This document shows positions 23,172 to 36,649 of a stretch of 64,000 nt of DNA, piece by piece (the first letter of the stretch is position 1; each line of letters begins with the position of its first letter). The translations under genes and the position numbers were made by a program. Origin of the DNA: Adiantum capillus-veneris (lineage: Eukaryota; Streptophyta; Polypodiopsida; Polypodiales; Pteridaceae); NCBI GenBank assembly GCA_014529385.2, contig CM043966.1, forward strand, positions 90,406,587 to 90,470,586. The letters are read 5' to 3'. The notes under the pieces are model-generated. The model had not been told where the DNA came from. It worked only from the letters and a program-made list of their open reading frames with translations, and did not search any database.

Positions 23172-23477
23172 CTTTGGGGGGGGGGGGGGGGGGGGGGGTA
23201 ATTCAAGCTCGGGTCTAGTTCGTGTGTCAAAGCCTGTGGGAAACATCTCTTATAGCATGTAGTTATAGCTCAAGTTCTACTGAAGTATGCATGGGAAAGG
23301 TTTATATATGGAATATTTTTGAATCATAATACAATATAGCATGTGTTCTATTTTTGCAAGTGTGTCGAGTTCCTCTCTCTCTCTCTCTCTCTCTTGATTT
23401 CACGTTTTTTGCCTTTGCCTGCTCTTGAAGATTGCCATGGCTCCTAGACTGCATCCTCCCTCACCAGATCTTCTACA
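23172..23477 (+). repeat. 3' LTR of the 2,155-bp element
   Basis: It aligns with the 5' LTR from AATTCAAGC to TTCTACA. Its first bases are replaced by a run of about 23 G where the 5' LTR has GGG. The CT tract is 20 bp against about 90 bp in the 5' copy. Confidence 0.88.
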
Positions 23478-23743
23478 CCTGGGAGCTAATTTGACCCCTT
23501 CTAAGCCTTCATCACATGATTAAGAGAGTATCTGCCAAGTTTCACCCCATTTGAACCTCATTGCTCAAAACCAAGCTAGAATCCAACTTCAAAGCTTGAA
23601 AGGAGTTCTAATGGTCATAGATTTCCCAAATGACATCCAAAATGAAATCCATGCATATATACAAGATGTACATGCTATGAGCTATGCACATATGAAAAAA
23701 CAATTTATTTTGAGCACTTAGACATCATACACGTATGATTTCT

Positions 23744-23876
23744 CACTACATGATTTTGCACCCAAAATGCACTATTGACCACATGAATAGCACTCTTAGG
23801 CCCTAATTATCTTGTGTTTCAAATTTGAAGTCATTTGGATAGCTAGAAACTAAGAAAATGCCAGATTTTGTGAACA
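23744..23876. other. Last array unit leading to the gag-like ORF
   Basis: Non-coding; continues the palindrome repeat unit up to the start of the gag-like reading frame. Confidence 0.5.
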
Positions 23877-25760
23877 ATGCTAACTTTTGCATTGGGAGTG
23901 CCTGCAAGATCAATGGAAGCCATCAAATCACCATCAAAGAAAAAGAGGTTGTCCTTAAAGGATATCATTGCAACCACCAAACCCTACACAATACCCAAAG
24001 AGACATTGAAGACAACCAAGGCTTGGGTGGATGAAACTACATTGGAAAGAGAAGGACTGGCAGTGTACCAAGGTACATTAAGAGACCCACAAGGAAATAC
24101 CACGGATATCCCAATGAATCCACGAGAAATCATGGAATATGCAAACAAAGAGGAGACTCTCGACCAACTGGAGAGAGCATATTTATATAATTTTTTCACA
24201 GCATGAACAGCAAGTGTGGACCCACAGAGAGTCTACGAGCTAGCCAACTCCATTCAGAAAGACAGCAAAACAATGATTACTTCTTTGGATCGCCAGAAGA
24301 CTAAGGTGGTAATTACCCCCTCAAATCATTGCAGATGCTCTAGAACTCCACAATAAGGGCATATTTGTTAGAGAAAGGAGAGATGATGTGAAGGTCTACT
24401 CTCACAAAAGACCAATACCACATTTGAAGACATAGAGGATCCGAGGGCTGCAAAAATCTGCAAGCTTTACAACCAATACTTTCATGTTTGCAGCAAACGA
24501 CCACAAAAACACACAACAATGCCACATGTAGTAGCAACCATGATCACATGGGCATTGACAAGCAGTGTTCCCAAAGAGGTGAACTATGCCCGATATCTAC
24601 ATGAGCAAGTGGTTGGAATAGGCATGGAAAAGCCAAAATACATCGGGGGTGGAGAGATTTTGACAAGGATTGCTTATGATGCTATTAAGGCAAGAGGACG
24701 ATGGCTAGACCCACCTACACACAATGCGTGGTTGCAATTGAAAGAAGATGTAGAGGATGAACCACCAATGGCACCTCCTGCCGCAACAAGGCTCAGGAGA
24801 AAGCTAGAGAGCCTGTACATGCGGAAAAATCCAAAGAACCACAAAAGAAGAAAGGGAAAGTGGAAATGGCAAAGGAGTAGAAGCCAAAAGAAACAACCAG
24901 TCAAAGGGCAACTCAAATTGAGAGATTGATCGAGAAATTCAAGGTTGAACAAGCTCTAAAAGGAGACTTTTTAAGGAGTATTGGGTTCCAAATCCTGCAA
25001 AAATCCAGTGCAACTTCTCAAGACCACTAGAAGATCAGTTAAATCACTACATTTGATCCTATGAATAATATGAAAGAGCAGTCAAAGAAGTACAAGTATC
25101 CAAAGGAAGTTGAAAGAGATGTCAAGAAACACAAGTAAAGGACGACAAAGAGAGTGAGCAAGGAGGGAGTACTCTGCCACCTAAGCTTCCCTGAATCCTA
25201 CCTCTCTATCTCCAAGCCCTAAACCCTCGGCATCTCAACAAAGAGACTTACCAAAGAAGAAAACTGAGGTTAAACTGACACCATAAGAGAAAGAAAAGGC
25301 CAAGAGGTGCAACTATGAAGACCTCCTCAAAGAGGATGCATCTGAGGCTATATATGGCACCTCTATCCCGCCGTGGGCTGCTAATGACAAAGATAAGGAT
25401 AAAGAAACTCCTAGAGACTAGGCTGCACAAAGAAGACCACCAAAAATGCAGTCACCACAACCTGGAGTATGAGGATTGGTACAGGTTCTACAAGTACCAC
25501 AATGGAGACCTTTAGCCAACCCTTGGAGACCTTCTCCAATGGGGGTATTGCTAAGCATGGGACATTAGGTTCCATTTTTAGCTCCACTCCCCAGACCAGT
25601 TGCAAGAAGCATGGTAGCAGCTAATGAAGAAGATGTGAGTGATGCTCATCAAATAATAGATAAAATAATAATGCGATCTCTTACACTCATAGAGGAGAAC
25701 AACATGCTACACACCAGGGAGGGAAATATGCAAGAGGAGTATGAAACCCTCACCAGAGTA
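23877..25760 (+). pseudogene. Gag-like pseudo-ORF, copy 2
   Basis: This is homologous and colinear with 5437-7850. PARSMEAIKSPSKKKRLS (23901-) and VDPQRVYELANSI (24217-) match the first copy. Further on it has a well preserved stretch, 24519-24929 (MITWALTSSVPKEVNYARYL, GGGEILTRIAYDAI), reminiscent of the putative plant transposon domain found in some gypsy-type elements; this assignment is tentative. The C-terminal half is lysine/glutamate-rich and ends in a probable coiled coil (DAHQIIDKIIMRSLTLIEEN, about 25640-25700). Several stops and shifts break it. No protease or RT follows; the next unit is an unrelated copia. Confidence 0.6.
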
Positions 25761-25768
25761 TGAAGGTC

Positions 25769-25945
25769 GAGTAGATGATTGACACCCATCTATTTGTTTA
25801 CATGCACCTATGGGTCAAGCTCCATCCTTGCATAGTGTGCTTTGATTTGGTTTTCCTTGTTAGTGATTGTCCATAGAAGGTTGAGTAGATGATTGACACC
25901 CATCTATTTGTTTCCATGCGCCTACGGGTCAAGCTCCATCCTTGG
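25769..25945 (+). repeat. Direct repeat of ~65 bp, two copies
   Basis: GAGTAGATGATTGACACCCA...GGGTCAAGCTCCATCCTTG occurs at about 25769 and 25882, 113 bp apart, with a few differences. No function is apparent. Confidence 0.85.
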
Positions 25946-26289
25946 TTGACATCTTATTTGTTGCCCTAGTTCTCACTTTGCTAGCAACTGCGAGCAGTAC
26001 ATCTACCCAACAACACAAGGTGAAGAGTGAGAGAGCACGCTATGCAGCTCGATTTCAAACGCAGGGAAAAAACTTTGGAGCCACTACATCCACTCATGAC
26101 ATCACTACTCTCACACGGGGTGGGCCATTGTAAAATTGTACAAAGAGTTCTTAGAAATACCATCATCTAAAAAAAATAGATATACAAATGCCATTAGCCT
26201 CCAAACTTTCCCTCTATAGTACCAAACAGGTGGAAAAAAATTTGGCCCTTTTTTTGTACCACCAACCTTTCCTTTCAGCCCGACACCAT
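25946..26289. other. Unassigned stretch before copia B
   Basis: A short frame at 25942-26133 has no recognisable domain. It may be damaged gag or protease of copia B. Confidence 0.3.
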
Positions 26290-27260
26290 TGAAACTCTTG
26301 GTTTATACTAAGAGGGTCTTTGTTTTGAGTTTTGGTCACTTTAATTTGGGCAACTCACCCCATCTTGGTATTTGAATTTTGCCAGTTTGCTATGTTTGCA
26401 AAATTCTAATATGGTTGCTTCTTTTCCACCTCTTGAATCACCTGCAAAACATGTTTGTAAAGACTATATTTTGGGTAAGATGCAGTGTTTGATGTTTCCA
26501 AAGGTTGGTTCAGTAAGGGCTACATGTAGGTTGCAGCTAGTGCATAGTGATGTTTGCGGGCCCATGCAAACTCCGTCCTTGCGCAATTACCTTTACTTCA
26601 TGACTTTCATTGATGATTATTCTAGGCATGCATGGGTGTATTTTCTTAAAGCTAAGTCCGAAGTTTTTATGTGCTTCAATCAATTTTTTTCTACGGCTGA
26701 AAATGTCTCTAGATGTACTATGGGCACCTCCATTCCGATCGAGGGGATGAGTATACGTCTCATGAATTTTATGCATTTTTGGCTAGCCATGGAACCAATG
26801 TACAATGTTGTATACACCTCAACAAAATGCTGTCGCTAAAAGAAAAAACGAGTCACTTACAAAAATGACATGATGTATGGTCAAAAGTCAAGCTTTGTCA
26901 CACTTTTTTGGATTGAGGCTGTCATGTGTGCCACTTATGTACTTAACGGGTGTCCTATGAAAGCTTTGCATTCTATGACTCCTTATGAAGCAGGGCATGA
27001 TAGAAATCCATTTATTGATCACCTGTGCGTTTTTGGTTGTTTGGCTTATGCTTTGGCGCCACAAACACAATGCAAAAAATTGAATGATAAGGTTGTCAAA
27101 TGCATTTTTGTTGGTTATAGTACTAAAAGCAAAAGTACACAAGTTGTAACATCCGCAAACAAAGCGTATCTTGGTTTCATGGGATGTTGTGTTTGTGGAA
27201 TATTTTGGTGATCCCTTGTTGTTATGTATTAGAGACAATAATGTAAGCTCATAGGACATT
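26290..27260 (+). pseudogene. Copia B integrase
   Basis: The zinc domain is seen as LNFASLLCLQNSNMV and CKDYILGKMQ. The core follows with LVHSDVCGPMQTPSLRNY, FMTFIDDYSRHAWVYFLKAK and, after damage around 26720-26860, FWIEAVMCATYVLNGCPMKAL and HLCVFGCLAYA. These are Ty1/copia integrase blocks. The second Asp and the Glu fall in the damaged part and are not intact. The element is distinct from copia A in sequence. Confidence 0.88.
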
Positions 27261-27599
27261 TATGAGAGTTTGTTGCCTCTTTTCCATGGTGAAAATTTGA
27301 ATGTAAATTTGAATGAGGAAATGTACGGCCTATGGGCTTTTCTCAAAATGTTATAGATCAGCCTATTATTGATGCACACGTATTTGATGTACTTGATGTG
27401 GAAAGGGTTGAGAATGAGTAGGCTAGAGGCATGCCAAAACGACTGGTGCATACTTTGCGTGACAATAAATTGGATGCACCTTTGTCTAGTGGTACTCATT
27501 CAGGTTCTCCCCATGCATCTTGTACATCAGATTGTTATTCTTTGGTTGTTTCTAGCTTATGTGATGTTGAAGAACCTCTGTCTTTTGATGAAGCACAAA

Positions 27600-28490
27600 A
27601 TTCTAAAAATTGGATGGTTGTCATGGAATCAGACATGTGGACATGTGGACTATATATGATTTTCCTCCTGACAAAAAGGCCATTGGTACAAAGTGGGTTT
27701 CTAAGTTGAAATGCAAGCCGGATGGTGAGATTGATTGCTATAAGGCTTGACTTGTTGCAAAAGGTTATGCATAGCAGAAAGGCATAGATTATGAAGAGAC
27801 TTTTTCTCCCACTTGTTGTATGACTACTGTGTGTTTTCTATGTGCATTGGAAACTCATTTTGGATGGGATGTACATCAATAAAATATTATTACTGCTTTC
27901 TTGAATGGTAAAATATTTTACGAAGTTTGTGTAATGCAGCCTCGTGGTTTTTTCATTAAAGGGCAGGAAGATAAAGTGTGCAAATGTAAGAAAGCTTTCT
28001 ATGGGCTGAAGAAATCTCCTTGTGCTTGGTATGAGAAAGCTGACACTCATTTGGTTAAATGAGGCTTTTGTAACAGTCCAACAAAAAACACTTTGTATGT
28101 AAAGCATGAAACCAATGTGCTTCTCATTGTTGTTTTATATGTGGATGATTTGTTGATCATTGGTCCGAATGAGGCACATATTGCTGAATTTAAGGCTGAT
28201 TTGAATGCTACCATTAAGATGGAAGATTTGGGGTTGTTGCATCATTACTTGGGCATACAGTTTAAGCAGTGTGATGGTGGTATTGCCTTGTGTCAAGCAA
28301 GTTACATAGATAACTTGCTATGTAAGTTTGAACTTGAGGATTGCAAACCTATTGCCACTCTCATGGAAACAGGTTTGATGTTGAGTCTTCATGATGCTGG
28401 TGATCCTACCGATGTCACTCTTTACCAAACTTTTGTTGGATGCCTTATTTTCAGTCTCACGGGTCATCAAATTTATGCATAGCCTAGGGT
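27600..28490 (+). pseudogene. Copia B reverse transcriptase
   Basis: Across several frames the RT reads GTKWVSKLKCKPDGEID, LVAKGYA, KGIDYEETFSP, AFLNGKIFYEVCVMQPRGF, AFYGLKKSPCAWY and, in the open stretch from 28093, VVLYVDDLLIIG with the catalytic YVDD, then LGLLHHYLGIQF. Order and spacing match a complete copia RT, interrupted by at least four stops. The link region 27260-27600 is acidic and without a clear motif. Confidence 0.9.
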
Positions 28491-28960
28491 CTAAGCGTTG
28501 GCAGGCTTTCAAGCGGATCTTGAGTGGCACTTTACATCTTGGGTTGTTTTATCCCAAGGGGGGATCATTGCCGCTAGATTTACATACTTTCTCGAACTCA
28601 TATTGGGCTCGTTATTATGACACACGAGTGTCCATGAGTGGTTTTTGTTTTGTGCTTTCATGCATATCATGGTTGAACAAGAAGCAACCTATTGTGGCTA
28701 CTTCTAGTGTTGTGAGGCTGAGTACAGGGAAGCTTTCACAGCTACGGTTAAGTGTATACGGCTCAAATTCCTTATGGTTGATTTGGGTGTTTGAAAGGAC
28801 ACTGCCAACATTAGAGCACATTGGTAGTTGCAATATTTTCATCCTTGCACAAAGCACATTGAGGTGCACTATGTCAGGGAGAGACTCTCTACAAGAGAGT
28901 GCCAACATAGGACAATCTTGCAGATCTTTTCACAAAGGCATTGTCTTGTGAAAGGCTTGA
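28490..28960 (+). pseudogene. Copia B RNase H
   Basis: The reading WQAFKRILSGTLHLGLFY, YDTRVSMSGFCFVL and ISWLNKKQPIVATSSVV matches copia RNase H, including the KKQ..VA.SS block that is lost in copia A. A conserved Asp of the DxDWAG-type segment is altered. The usual C-terminus (dILTK-like) appears damaged at about 28920. Confidence 0.87.
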
Positions 28961-29070
28961 AGATTTTTGGAAATCTTTGGGCTTACTCCCCTTTGTGCAG
29001 TGATCATGTCCTCAAGGCATGGCACTTCCCTACACTCTATGTGTCAGCTCTTGTTCACCACATCACTTAG

Positions 29071-29340
29071 AGGGGAGATTTGTTACCATATAAATGTGGT
29101 AGTGATGTGTGTGAACACACTTAGGACCATCGGGGCTCTTTTTCTCTCACTAGGAGTTTTTTCCCTTGTGTGTTGTATATATGCCTACCAAGTAATACTA
29201 CTCTTTGTTGTGTGCCTTGAGCTTCCTTTGTCTTCTCCAAGCAGTGTGTGTTTCCCTGCAACTCTATTTCCAACAGCTTCATCATGCAGCTTTGGACGAG
29301 ACTATGTTTGAGCTTCATGTAATTGTCCATGCCTTATCAA
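29071..29340 (+). repeat. Polypurine tract and 3' LTR start of copia B
   Basis: AGGGGAGATT is followed by TGTTACCATATAAATG at 29081, as expected for a copia 3' LTR. A TATATATG lies at about 29176. The LTR end and any 5' LTR were not found, so the end is approximate. Confidence 0.6.
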
Positions 29341-30100
29341 TGTTCCATTGAGTCTATCGTATGCACTTTTCTCTTTGCTGGTGGGAACTTGAAAATGACG
29401 TCTCCATCATAACTCTTCAGAATCTCTATCACCTCCACAATACGATCATGTCAGATATGATCTACATTAAGCTGTTCTTCTTTGATACAGACCTCAAAAT
29501 ATACACAAGACTATTCTCATCTATTGCAAATGCTGAAGCTTGCAAACAATTTTGGGCTGACACATGCTTCCCATCAAGGATGCTTAAATCAATGATTTTG
29601 TTGTGCTTGGTTAAAAAATTAAAGGAGTGCTAGCAGAAAGTCACTTATAAGATGATAGAAACGATGGCTCTATGACGTAAACTTATAAACACTAAACAAG
29701 CACTCCCAAACGTATCCACCTTCAAGATGATTGACACTCTGCTTTAGATCCATATATATTTGCTATGTTCCAATATCAATAATAGCATCTAGAGAAATAA
29801 ACTTGAAAGGAGAAGCTTGATCAATCAAGAAACTTTCAAGTATAATAATTTTTCCATTAGAAAACGAAAAAGATTGAATGAAATCAGCCAAGTTGAGAGT
29901 ACAAGCCATAAGAGAAATAATGTTCAGCCAAGTTGCTTAGTAGATAGAAAGTACTATAGCATAAGTTTCTTTTTGAATTAAAATAGATTAAACTTATTTA
30001 CCAAGTAAAAGTAAGTACCAATTATAATTTATTAAATAATTATTTTTTGAAAAATATATTCTTTTAGTTCTTTCCTAAAAAAATTCTCTCTCTCCCTACT
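29341..30100. other. No recognisable feature
   Basis: One 90-codon frame (29361-29633) has no recognised domain. The rest is AT-rich, with nothing else supported. Confidence 0.4.
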
Positions 30101-30104
30101 CCTC

Positions 30105-30396
<292 letters not shown>

Positions 30397-30413
30397 GGGC
30401 GTGTGTTTGTGTG

Positions 30414-30935
30414 TGCGCGCTAATAAAAAGAGGAAAATGGTATCATCTTTCTATCACCCAAGTGTGGTAGATTGGTTATGATATTTACCACTTGAATAAC
30501 AAGTCTTGAGTTCAACTCCTCGTCGGCTAGACCACTCTCTTCTTCTTGGGGGTGTGTGTGGGTGTGTGTGTGTGTGTGTGCTAATAAAAAGAGGAAAATG
30601 GTATAACCTTTCTATCACCCAGGTGTGGTAGATTGGATACGCCATTTCCCTCTTGAATAACAAGTCTTGAGTTCAACTCCTCGTCAGCTAGATCTTTAAG
30701 GTCTCTAGGGATAGTTTGCTACGATGTTAAAACACTCTTCTTATTGGGTGTGTGTGTGTGTGCGCTAATAAAAAGAGGAAAATGGTATAACCTTTTTGTC
30801 ACCCAAGTATGGTAGATTGGTTATGTCATTTCCATCTTAAATATCAAGTCTTGATTTCCACTCGTGGTCAGATAGATATTTATGGTCTCTTGGGATAGTT
30901 TCCTACAACATTAAAACTCTCTTCTTCTCGGGATA
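30414..30935 (+). repeat. Three tandem SINE-like units
   Basis: Units starting TAATAAAAAGAGGAAAATGGTAT occur at 30421, 30582 and 30766, each preceded by a (TG)n run. Each contains GTGGTAGATTGG and, about 35 bp later, GAGTTCAACTCC (30508 and 30669; degenerate in the third). These resemble A- and B-box elements of an RNA polymerase III promoter of tRNA origin (B-box consensus GGTTCGANTCC). They could be tRNA-derived SINE copies or a tandem array seeded by one. No clear 3' tail or target duplications were identified. Confidence 0.5.
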
Positions 30936-30964
30936 GTTTCCTACAATGGCATAAATTTTTTTAA

Positions 30965-32660
30965 AAAAACCAAAAATTTATGCCATCTTTCGGAGAGACC
31001 CTTACAAGAGGATTAAGGTCAATCCATAAAAAAAAATTGCAAGACATTTACTTTGCAACCCAGCATATCCTCATACCCAAGGCCAAGATCATCTACTATA
31101 AGCAATGCTTTTTAGCAATCTATGAGCATAGATGTACCATCATGAATATGCATTAATACCATCCCACAACCAAGAATACAATCTCCGAACTCACAATATG
31201 GCATTCAACAATCACAAAATGACCTTGAAAGAAATTAAGAATTCTTACACATAGGTTCTAGGTATTTTATTAGTTAGGTCAAGCCTGATGTTGCAAAAAC
31301 AGTTTGGAAAATCTTGTTATGATCATGTCTAAATTCTAAGCAGGTGCCATGGCACCTACCTGTGGTCTACTTCCGGTTCCATGAAGTTGACTTTGTATTC
31401 TGTAACTTAAAATTGATTTATTGATTTGAGTTTCCATTGAGGCCTATTGTGGTAGAGTTCACATCATAGCAGCATCAGCTATTCAAAGTTATGATGTGTG
31501 TGTGTATGCTACTTCCTGCTCCCATATATCTCATCTTCCAAATGGTTGACATTTTTGCTAATAATCCCACCAGCTTGTGGATTTTGTGTGTGCGCTAAGT
31601 ACGGCTTTTTGCACACATAGAAACGTAGTTGAAGAAGTTGCAGAGAGATCATGAATACATACCTTGGATATTGTAGAAAATGAAACTACCAACACATAGC
31701 ACTAGCCGGCAAGGGCAAGGAGCTTCTTGAGTGAGTCCATGTCTCCCTCTCTTTCACTGTCTACAACGATCAAGGTGTGTGTGTGTGTGTGTATAATGTG
31801 TATATATTATATTATATATATAATATATAATTATATATAAATAAATAAATAAATAAATGTATATATATATATAGGGAGAGAGACAGAGAGAGAAAGATCA
31901 TGCTTTGCATTAAAGATCTTGCATGTGGTGAAACCAATGTACTACATTTAAGGCTTTACATGTGCAAAACAGAATCTGCTGCTTGTTAACATTTTTGGTT
32001 ACGAATCATGGGTGATGGTCCATATTTTGAACACCCAGATTCTTCTGTAATATGTATATGTGTGGTTATGAACCACCCCTCAAGGTTAATGTATTTTACT
32101 AGGACCAACCAATTATGGATGCCCAACTATACATTTGTTTAAATACGTGTGTGTGTGTGTGTGTGTGTGATTATAAGAGTAGAGTACTCAACAGTAAGTG
32201 TGAGTATGTAACTAGGCCGGCATGTATGGAGCAGCTTAGAGGGCTTGTAAGAGGGTAAGGATACCAAAGTATTGCATGTACAAAAGATACCATGGCTAGC
32301 CAAGAAAAAGGATATGGTAAAACAAGGCAACCTAGCCAAGAAATTGTCCTATGAGGTGTACAAGCAGAAAATCCAAGAGAGCAAGCAAAAAATCCAAGAG
32401 AGCTAAGTAATGACTCATTATCAATTGGCTTATTTTATAAACAATATGTAAGCAAGTATGAGGAATATTTAGGATGGAACTTTGAATCCCTATCATGCCT
32501 TGTATTTATATAGGCTTGGTAAGTATATTAAGAGCAATCCTAATTCATAGCTCTAGATAAGGCAATATCATCTAAAAGCATATATAGTCAAGTAGGTATG
32601 CAAGTCATCCGCACCAAAAAACATCCTTTGTAAATGTGTGTGTGTGTGTGTCCCTTCCCC
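30965..32660. repeat. Long dispersed repeat, copy 1
   Basis: This stretch aligns with 35485-37390 in the same orientation: ATTTATGCCATCT, AACAATCACAAA, ATTCTTACACATAGGTTCTA, AGCAGGTGCCA and GTACAAAAGATACCATGGCTAGCC occur in the same order. TG, TA and GA microsatellites within it differ in length between copies. No coding domain was recognised. A minus-strand reading at about 31280-31470 is also seen in copy 2, open there and with stops here. Confidence 0.85.
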
Positions 32661-33840
32661 ATCCCAGAGGAGAGATCCACTTGATGGAGGATAGTCCACC
32701 GAGTGGACCTATCCCCCAACAATTGCAACAAAATATGGTTAAAAGTAACAAGGTTGTGCTATCGTGCCCAAAAGGGTCAGGTTCCTTTGCAACTGATATG
32801 TTATGTGTTGAGACAAGTTCAATGTGCATGTTGTCCAATAAAGGGGTCCTCATGTGAGGAGAATATGGTAATATGAAATAGATGTATTTGGATTCTCATG
32901 CTTCCGGTCGATATATCAAGCCGAAAAGCATATGTCATCATGTTGGTCAGTATAATAAACCCCACTCCTGCAAGACATGAAATAGTTTCAGGCACACCTT
33001 TGCATAGAGATAGAATATCTCATGTACATCATTATAGTCTAGTAGATTTCATACTTGCATAAAAGAAAAATATCCCAATATTTCTGGGCTCTTATTTCAC
33101 CAAGATATGTAATCCTAATTTTACCCCCATTATTAGGGTCATAAAACCCATATCCTGACAAAAATCATTTGATTAAAGTCCGGATAAATTGGAGTAACAA
33201 CTTTAGGATAAGTTTTAATAGACCTTAAGCACTCCAATTCCTAGGGTATGTATACCCATATCCTGACAAAACCCATTTGATTGAAGTCAGGATAGATTGG
33301 AGTAACTATATTCTTATTTAATATATTATTTAATTACATTTGCTAAGTATGGTACTAGTCCGATCAAAGCTAGTAGGGAGAGAGAATGTGTGTGTTTATG
33401 TATGAGAATACCCTCATAAATGAACCATACTTGGACAATTGCATTTAATAATACATTAAATAGCAATACCTTAAACCAATATATAAGCGAATACACAAGA
33501 TAACATAACAGTGAATAAACACTTTTTGTCTAGAATATTGTTCTATCATACACGACTCAACATCTGATAGTCAATACAATCATCTTGGATCTTTGACCAT
33601 TACAAATTTGCATCTTGTTGTTGATTATATGTGTGTCCACCCCTTGGGATGAGCCTCCACTACAGCTACAAGGAGAAGGATCCGACTGCTACCTACATCC
33701 ATACAAAAACATTCAGTTAGAATTTGCTATGTTTGTGTGTTTTGCATGTGTCGACACTGGCTCCAGTTGCCATACATGTCACACCTATAGACCTAGTTTA
33801 CAACTTACCCTTAGGATTGACTATTAAGTTGATATTTTAA
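32661..33840. other. No gene; short internal repeat at 33140-33310
   Basis: Only a roughly 75-bp direct repeat is visible, at 33150 and 33258 (CCATATCCTGACAAAA...CATTTGATT.AAGTC.GGATA.ATTGGAGTAAC). Otherwise the stretch is AT-rich with no recognisable feature. Confidence 0.6.
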
Positions 33841-33844
33841 GTAA

Positions 33845-34817
33845 GATAAGTGTAGAGTCATGTGTATCCTAATATTCATTGAGTTTCCTCATAATACTGC
33901 TAGTAGGTCTCCCCAATCTCAAAAAAAATAAAAATTCTATCAAAACATATTAAGTGCATAAGTGAAGGGTGAGTTTAGGAAATGAAAAGATAGATAAAGG
34001 TGGAAAGTCAAAAGATGAATGAAGGTGGAAAAAAGACAAATGAAGATGGAAAGTCAAAAGACCTTTTGTGTCCATATAAATAAGTGTTTCTCTACTCTTT
34101 CATTTTTCCTTTAGCGTTTTCTTCTAAATTCTCTTTAGCGGTTTCCTCTCTCTCTCTCTCTCTCTCAATGTTGTATTCATCTTTATTAGGTAATAGTGTT
34201 GCAAATCTATGTGCTTCATCATTGCCTGTCATTACGTGCTATATTAACACATCATTTTTCTTGTTTTTGAGTCGTATCTTTGAATTAGGAGCACCTCTAA
34301 AATTTTTTTGAAGCCATTAGGAACACCTTTTATCTACTACCATATATGATACAAATACCTATGAAGTTTTTGGTTAAAGATCATTGTAGACCCCCTGACA
34401 AAACTCGGGCAGTGTAGATTCATGTGTATCCCAATATTCACTGAGTTTCCTCAGAATACTACTACTATTAGGTCTCCCCAATATAAAAAAAAATTTAAAT
34501 CATTCCAAAACAACACAAGTGCATAAGTGAAGGGTGAGTTTAAGAAATGAAAAGATCTATGGAATTGGAAATTCAAAAGACTTTTTGTGTCCATATAAGT
34601 AGGTCGAATGCACCTTATACATTTGTGTTTTTCTTCCTATTTTTCTTTCCTCTAGTGTTTTCTTTGCTCTTTAGAGTTTCTTTTGACTATGCACTTTGTA
34701 TGTGTACTATGCAGATCGTGAATTTCATTTTTTCTAGTATCTACTACCATATATGATACATATACCTATGAAGTTTTGGGTTAAAGATCATTATAGACCA
34801 CTTGACAAGATGCAGGC
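33845..34817 (+). repeat. Tandem duplication of ~400-565 bp
   Basis: 33845-34409 and 34412-34817 share, in order, GTGTAGA.TCATGTGTATCC, GTGCATAAGTGAAGGGTGAG, TTTTTGTGTCCATATAA and CTACTACCATATATGATACA. The first unit carries extra internal sequence, including a (CT) tract. No gene was recognised. Confidence 0.85.
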
Positions 34818-35484
34818 AACATCTCCCTCGTAATTTGATTAGTATTTCAAAAAATCTCAGTTTATACCATCCCTTAATGAAAACCTCCACGCGAGGTTTA
34901 CAGCTTCACTAAAAAATAAACTTGTATCTCATGTAGCAAAAACTAGCCTTGCTCATAAAGCCATCTTCATAAAAATCTAGTAACATCTTGTTTGCAACTC
35001 AAAAAGGATTAGAGACTACTACACTTTGCATGCAGTTACTTTTAACAATCTGGTGTATCATATAAGTTCAAACATGAATGAGAATCAATAGTCATTACTA
35101 ATTAGGCACTAGTTTACCATGCAAGAATATGAATGAAATGTCTATATTGTAGAAGTAGTTATTATTCCTTACCCTGGATAGTAACTTTTTCCTTAAGAAT
35201 CAAAATCGGAGTATTCTCAAGGCTTCCTTTGATGAACAGATCATCATCTAAGTTATTCATGAAGTAGAAACTTCTCAGAGACTAGTAATGTAACGAATGA
35301 ATTTTTCAAAATTATGAGCATGTTAGGTAGACCCAAACATGAGAAGTCTCTAAAAATGTTTTGTTAGGCAATCATCTACTCATATGTTAGCTAGAAATTT
35401 TTCCTAGTGGCTGGAACACTTAAAATTTGTATCTTACTTAGATTTGCAAGATTTCGACAGCATCTCCTTTGTAAATTTGATAAA
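34818..35484. other. No recognisable gene
   Basis: AT-rich. Near 34815 a stretch (CATCTCC..CGTAATTTGAT) resembles 35458, just before the second long repeat copy, suggesting older partial duplication. Confidence 0.4.
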
Positions 35485-36580
35485 ATTTCCAAAAAAAATT
35501 TATGCCATCTCACAGAGAGACTCTCACAAGAGGATTAAGGTCAAGCCATAAAAAAACTTTGCAAGACGAGAGCAATTACTTTGCAACCCGGCATATCCTG
35601 ATTCCTCATACTTGAGGCCAAGATCATCTATTATAAGTAATGCTTTTTAACAATCTATTAGCATAGATGTACCATTGTGAAGATGCATTAATACCATACC
35701 ACAACCAGCAATACAATCTCCAAACTCACAATATGGCATTCAACAATCACAAATGACCTTGAAAGAAATTATGAATTCTTACACATAGGTTCTAGGTATT
35801 TTATTTGTTAGGTCAAGCATGATGTTGCAAAAATAATTTGAAAAAAACCAGAAAAAATCTTGATAGGATCATGTCTAAATTCTAAGCAGGTGCCAAGGCA
35901 CCTACCTGTGATTTGCTTCCCGTTCCATGAAGTTGACTTTGTATTTTGTAACTTAAAATTAATTCCCTGATTTGAGTTTCTATTAAGGCCTATTACGGTA
36001 GAGTTCACATCATATCAGCATCAGCTATTTGAAGTTCTGATGTGTATGTGTTTGTATGCTACTTCCCGTTCCCATATATCTCATCTACCAAATGGTTGAC
36101 TTTTTTGCTAATAATCCCACCAGCTTGTGGATTGTGTGTGTGTGTGTGTGTTAAGTACGGCTCTTTGCACACATAGCAACTAGTTGAAGAAGTTGCAGAG
36201 AGATCATGAATACATACCTTGAATATTGCAGAAAATGAAACTACCAGCACATGGCAATAGCCGGCAAGGGAAAGGAGCATCTTTACTCAGTCCATGTCTC
36301 CCTCTTTTTCAATGATCCACAAGGATCAAGGGGTGTGTGTGTGTGTGTGTGTGTGATGCTTGACAATGATGGGAATGCAGAGGAATCCCAAAGGGTGTAG
36401 CTTTCAAAAGAGGAGATTGTGCCATCATGCCTAATGAGGCCGAGCTAGAACAGTGCCACTTTGGAAGAGCCAAGTGATTGAACATAGAGAGAGGCGTATC
36501 ATTTTGTGTGCGGCAGAAATTGTGATGGAGATGAGCCCCGTGTGAGCCAAAAGATAATGAGAGCCTTACGACCTTAGTTG

Positions 36581-36649
<69 letters not shown>

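Noticed and set aside
32605-32857. Overlapping 82- and 73-codon frames on opposite strands
   Set aside because: No recognisable domain, next to a TG tract, and not repeated in the second long repeat copy.
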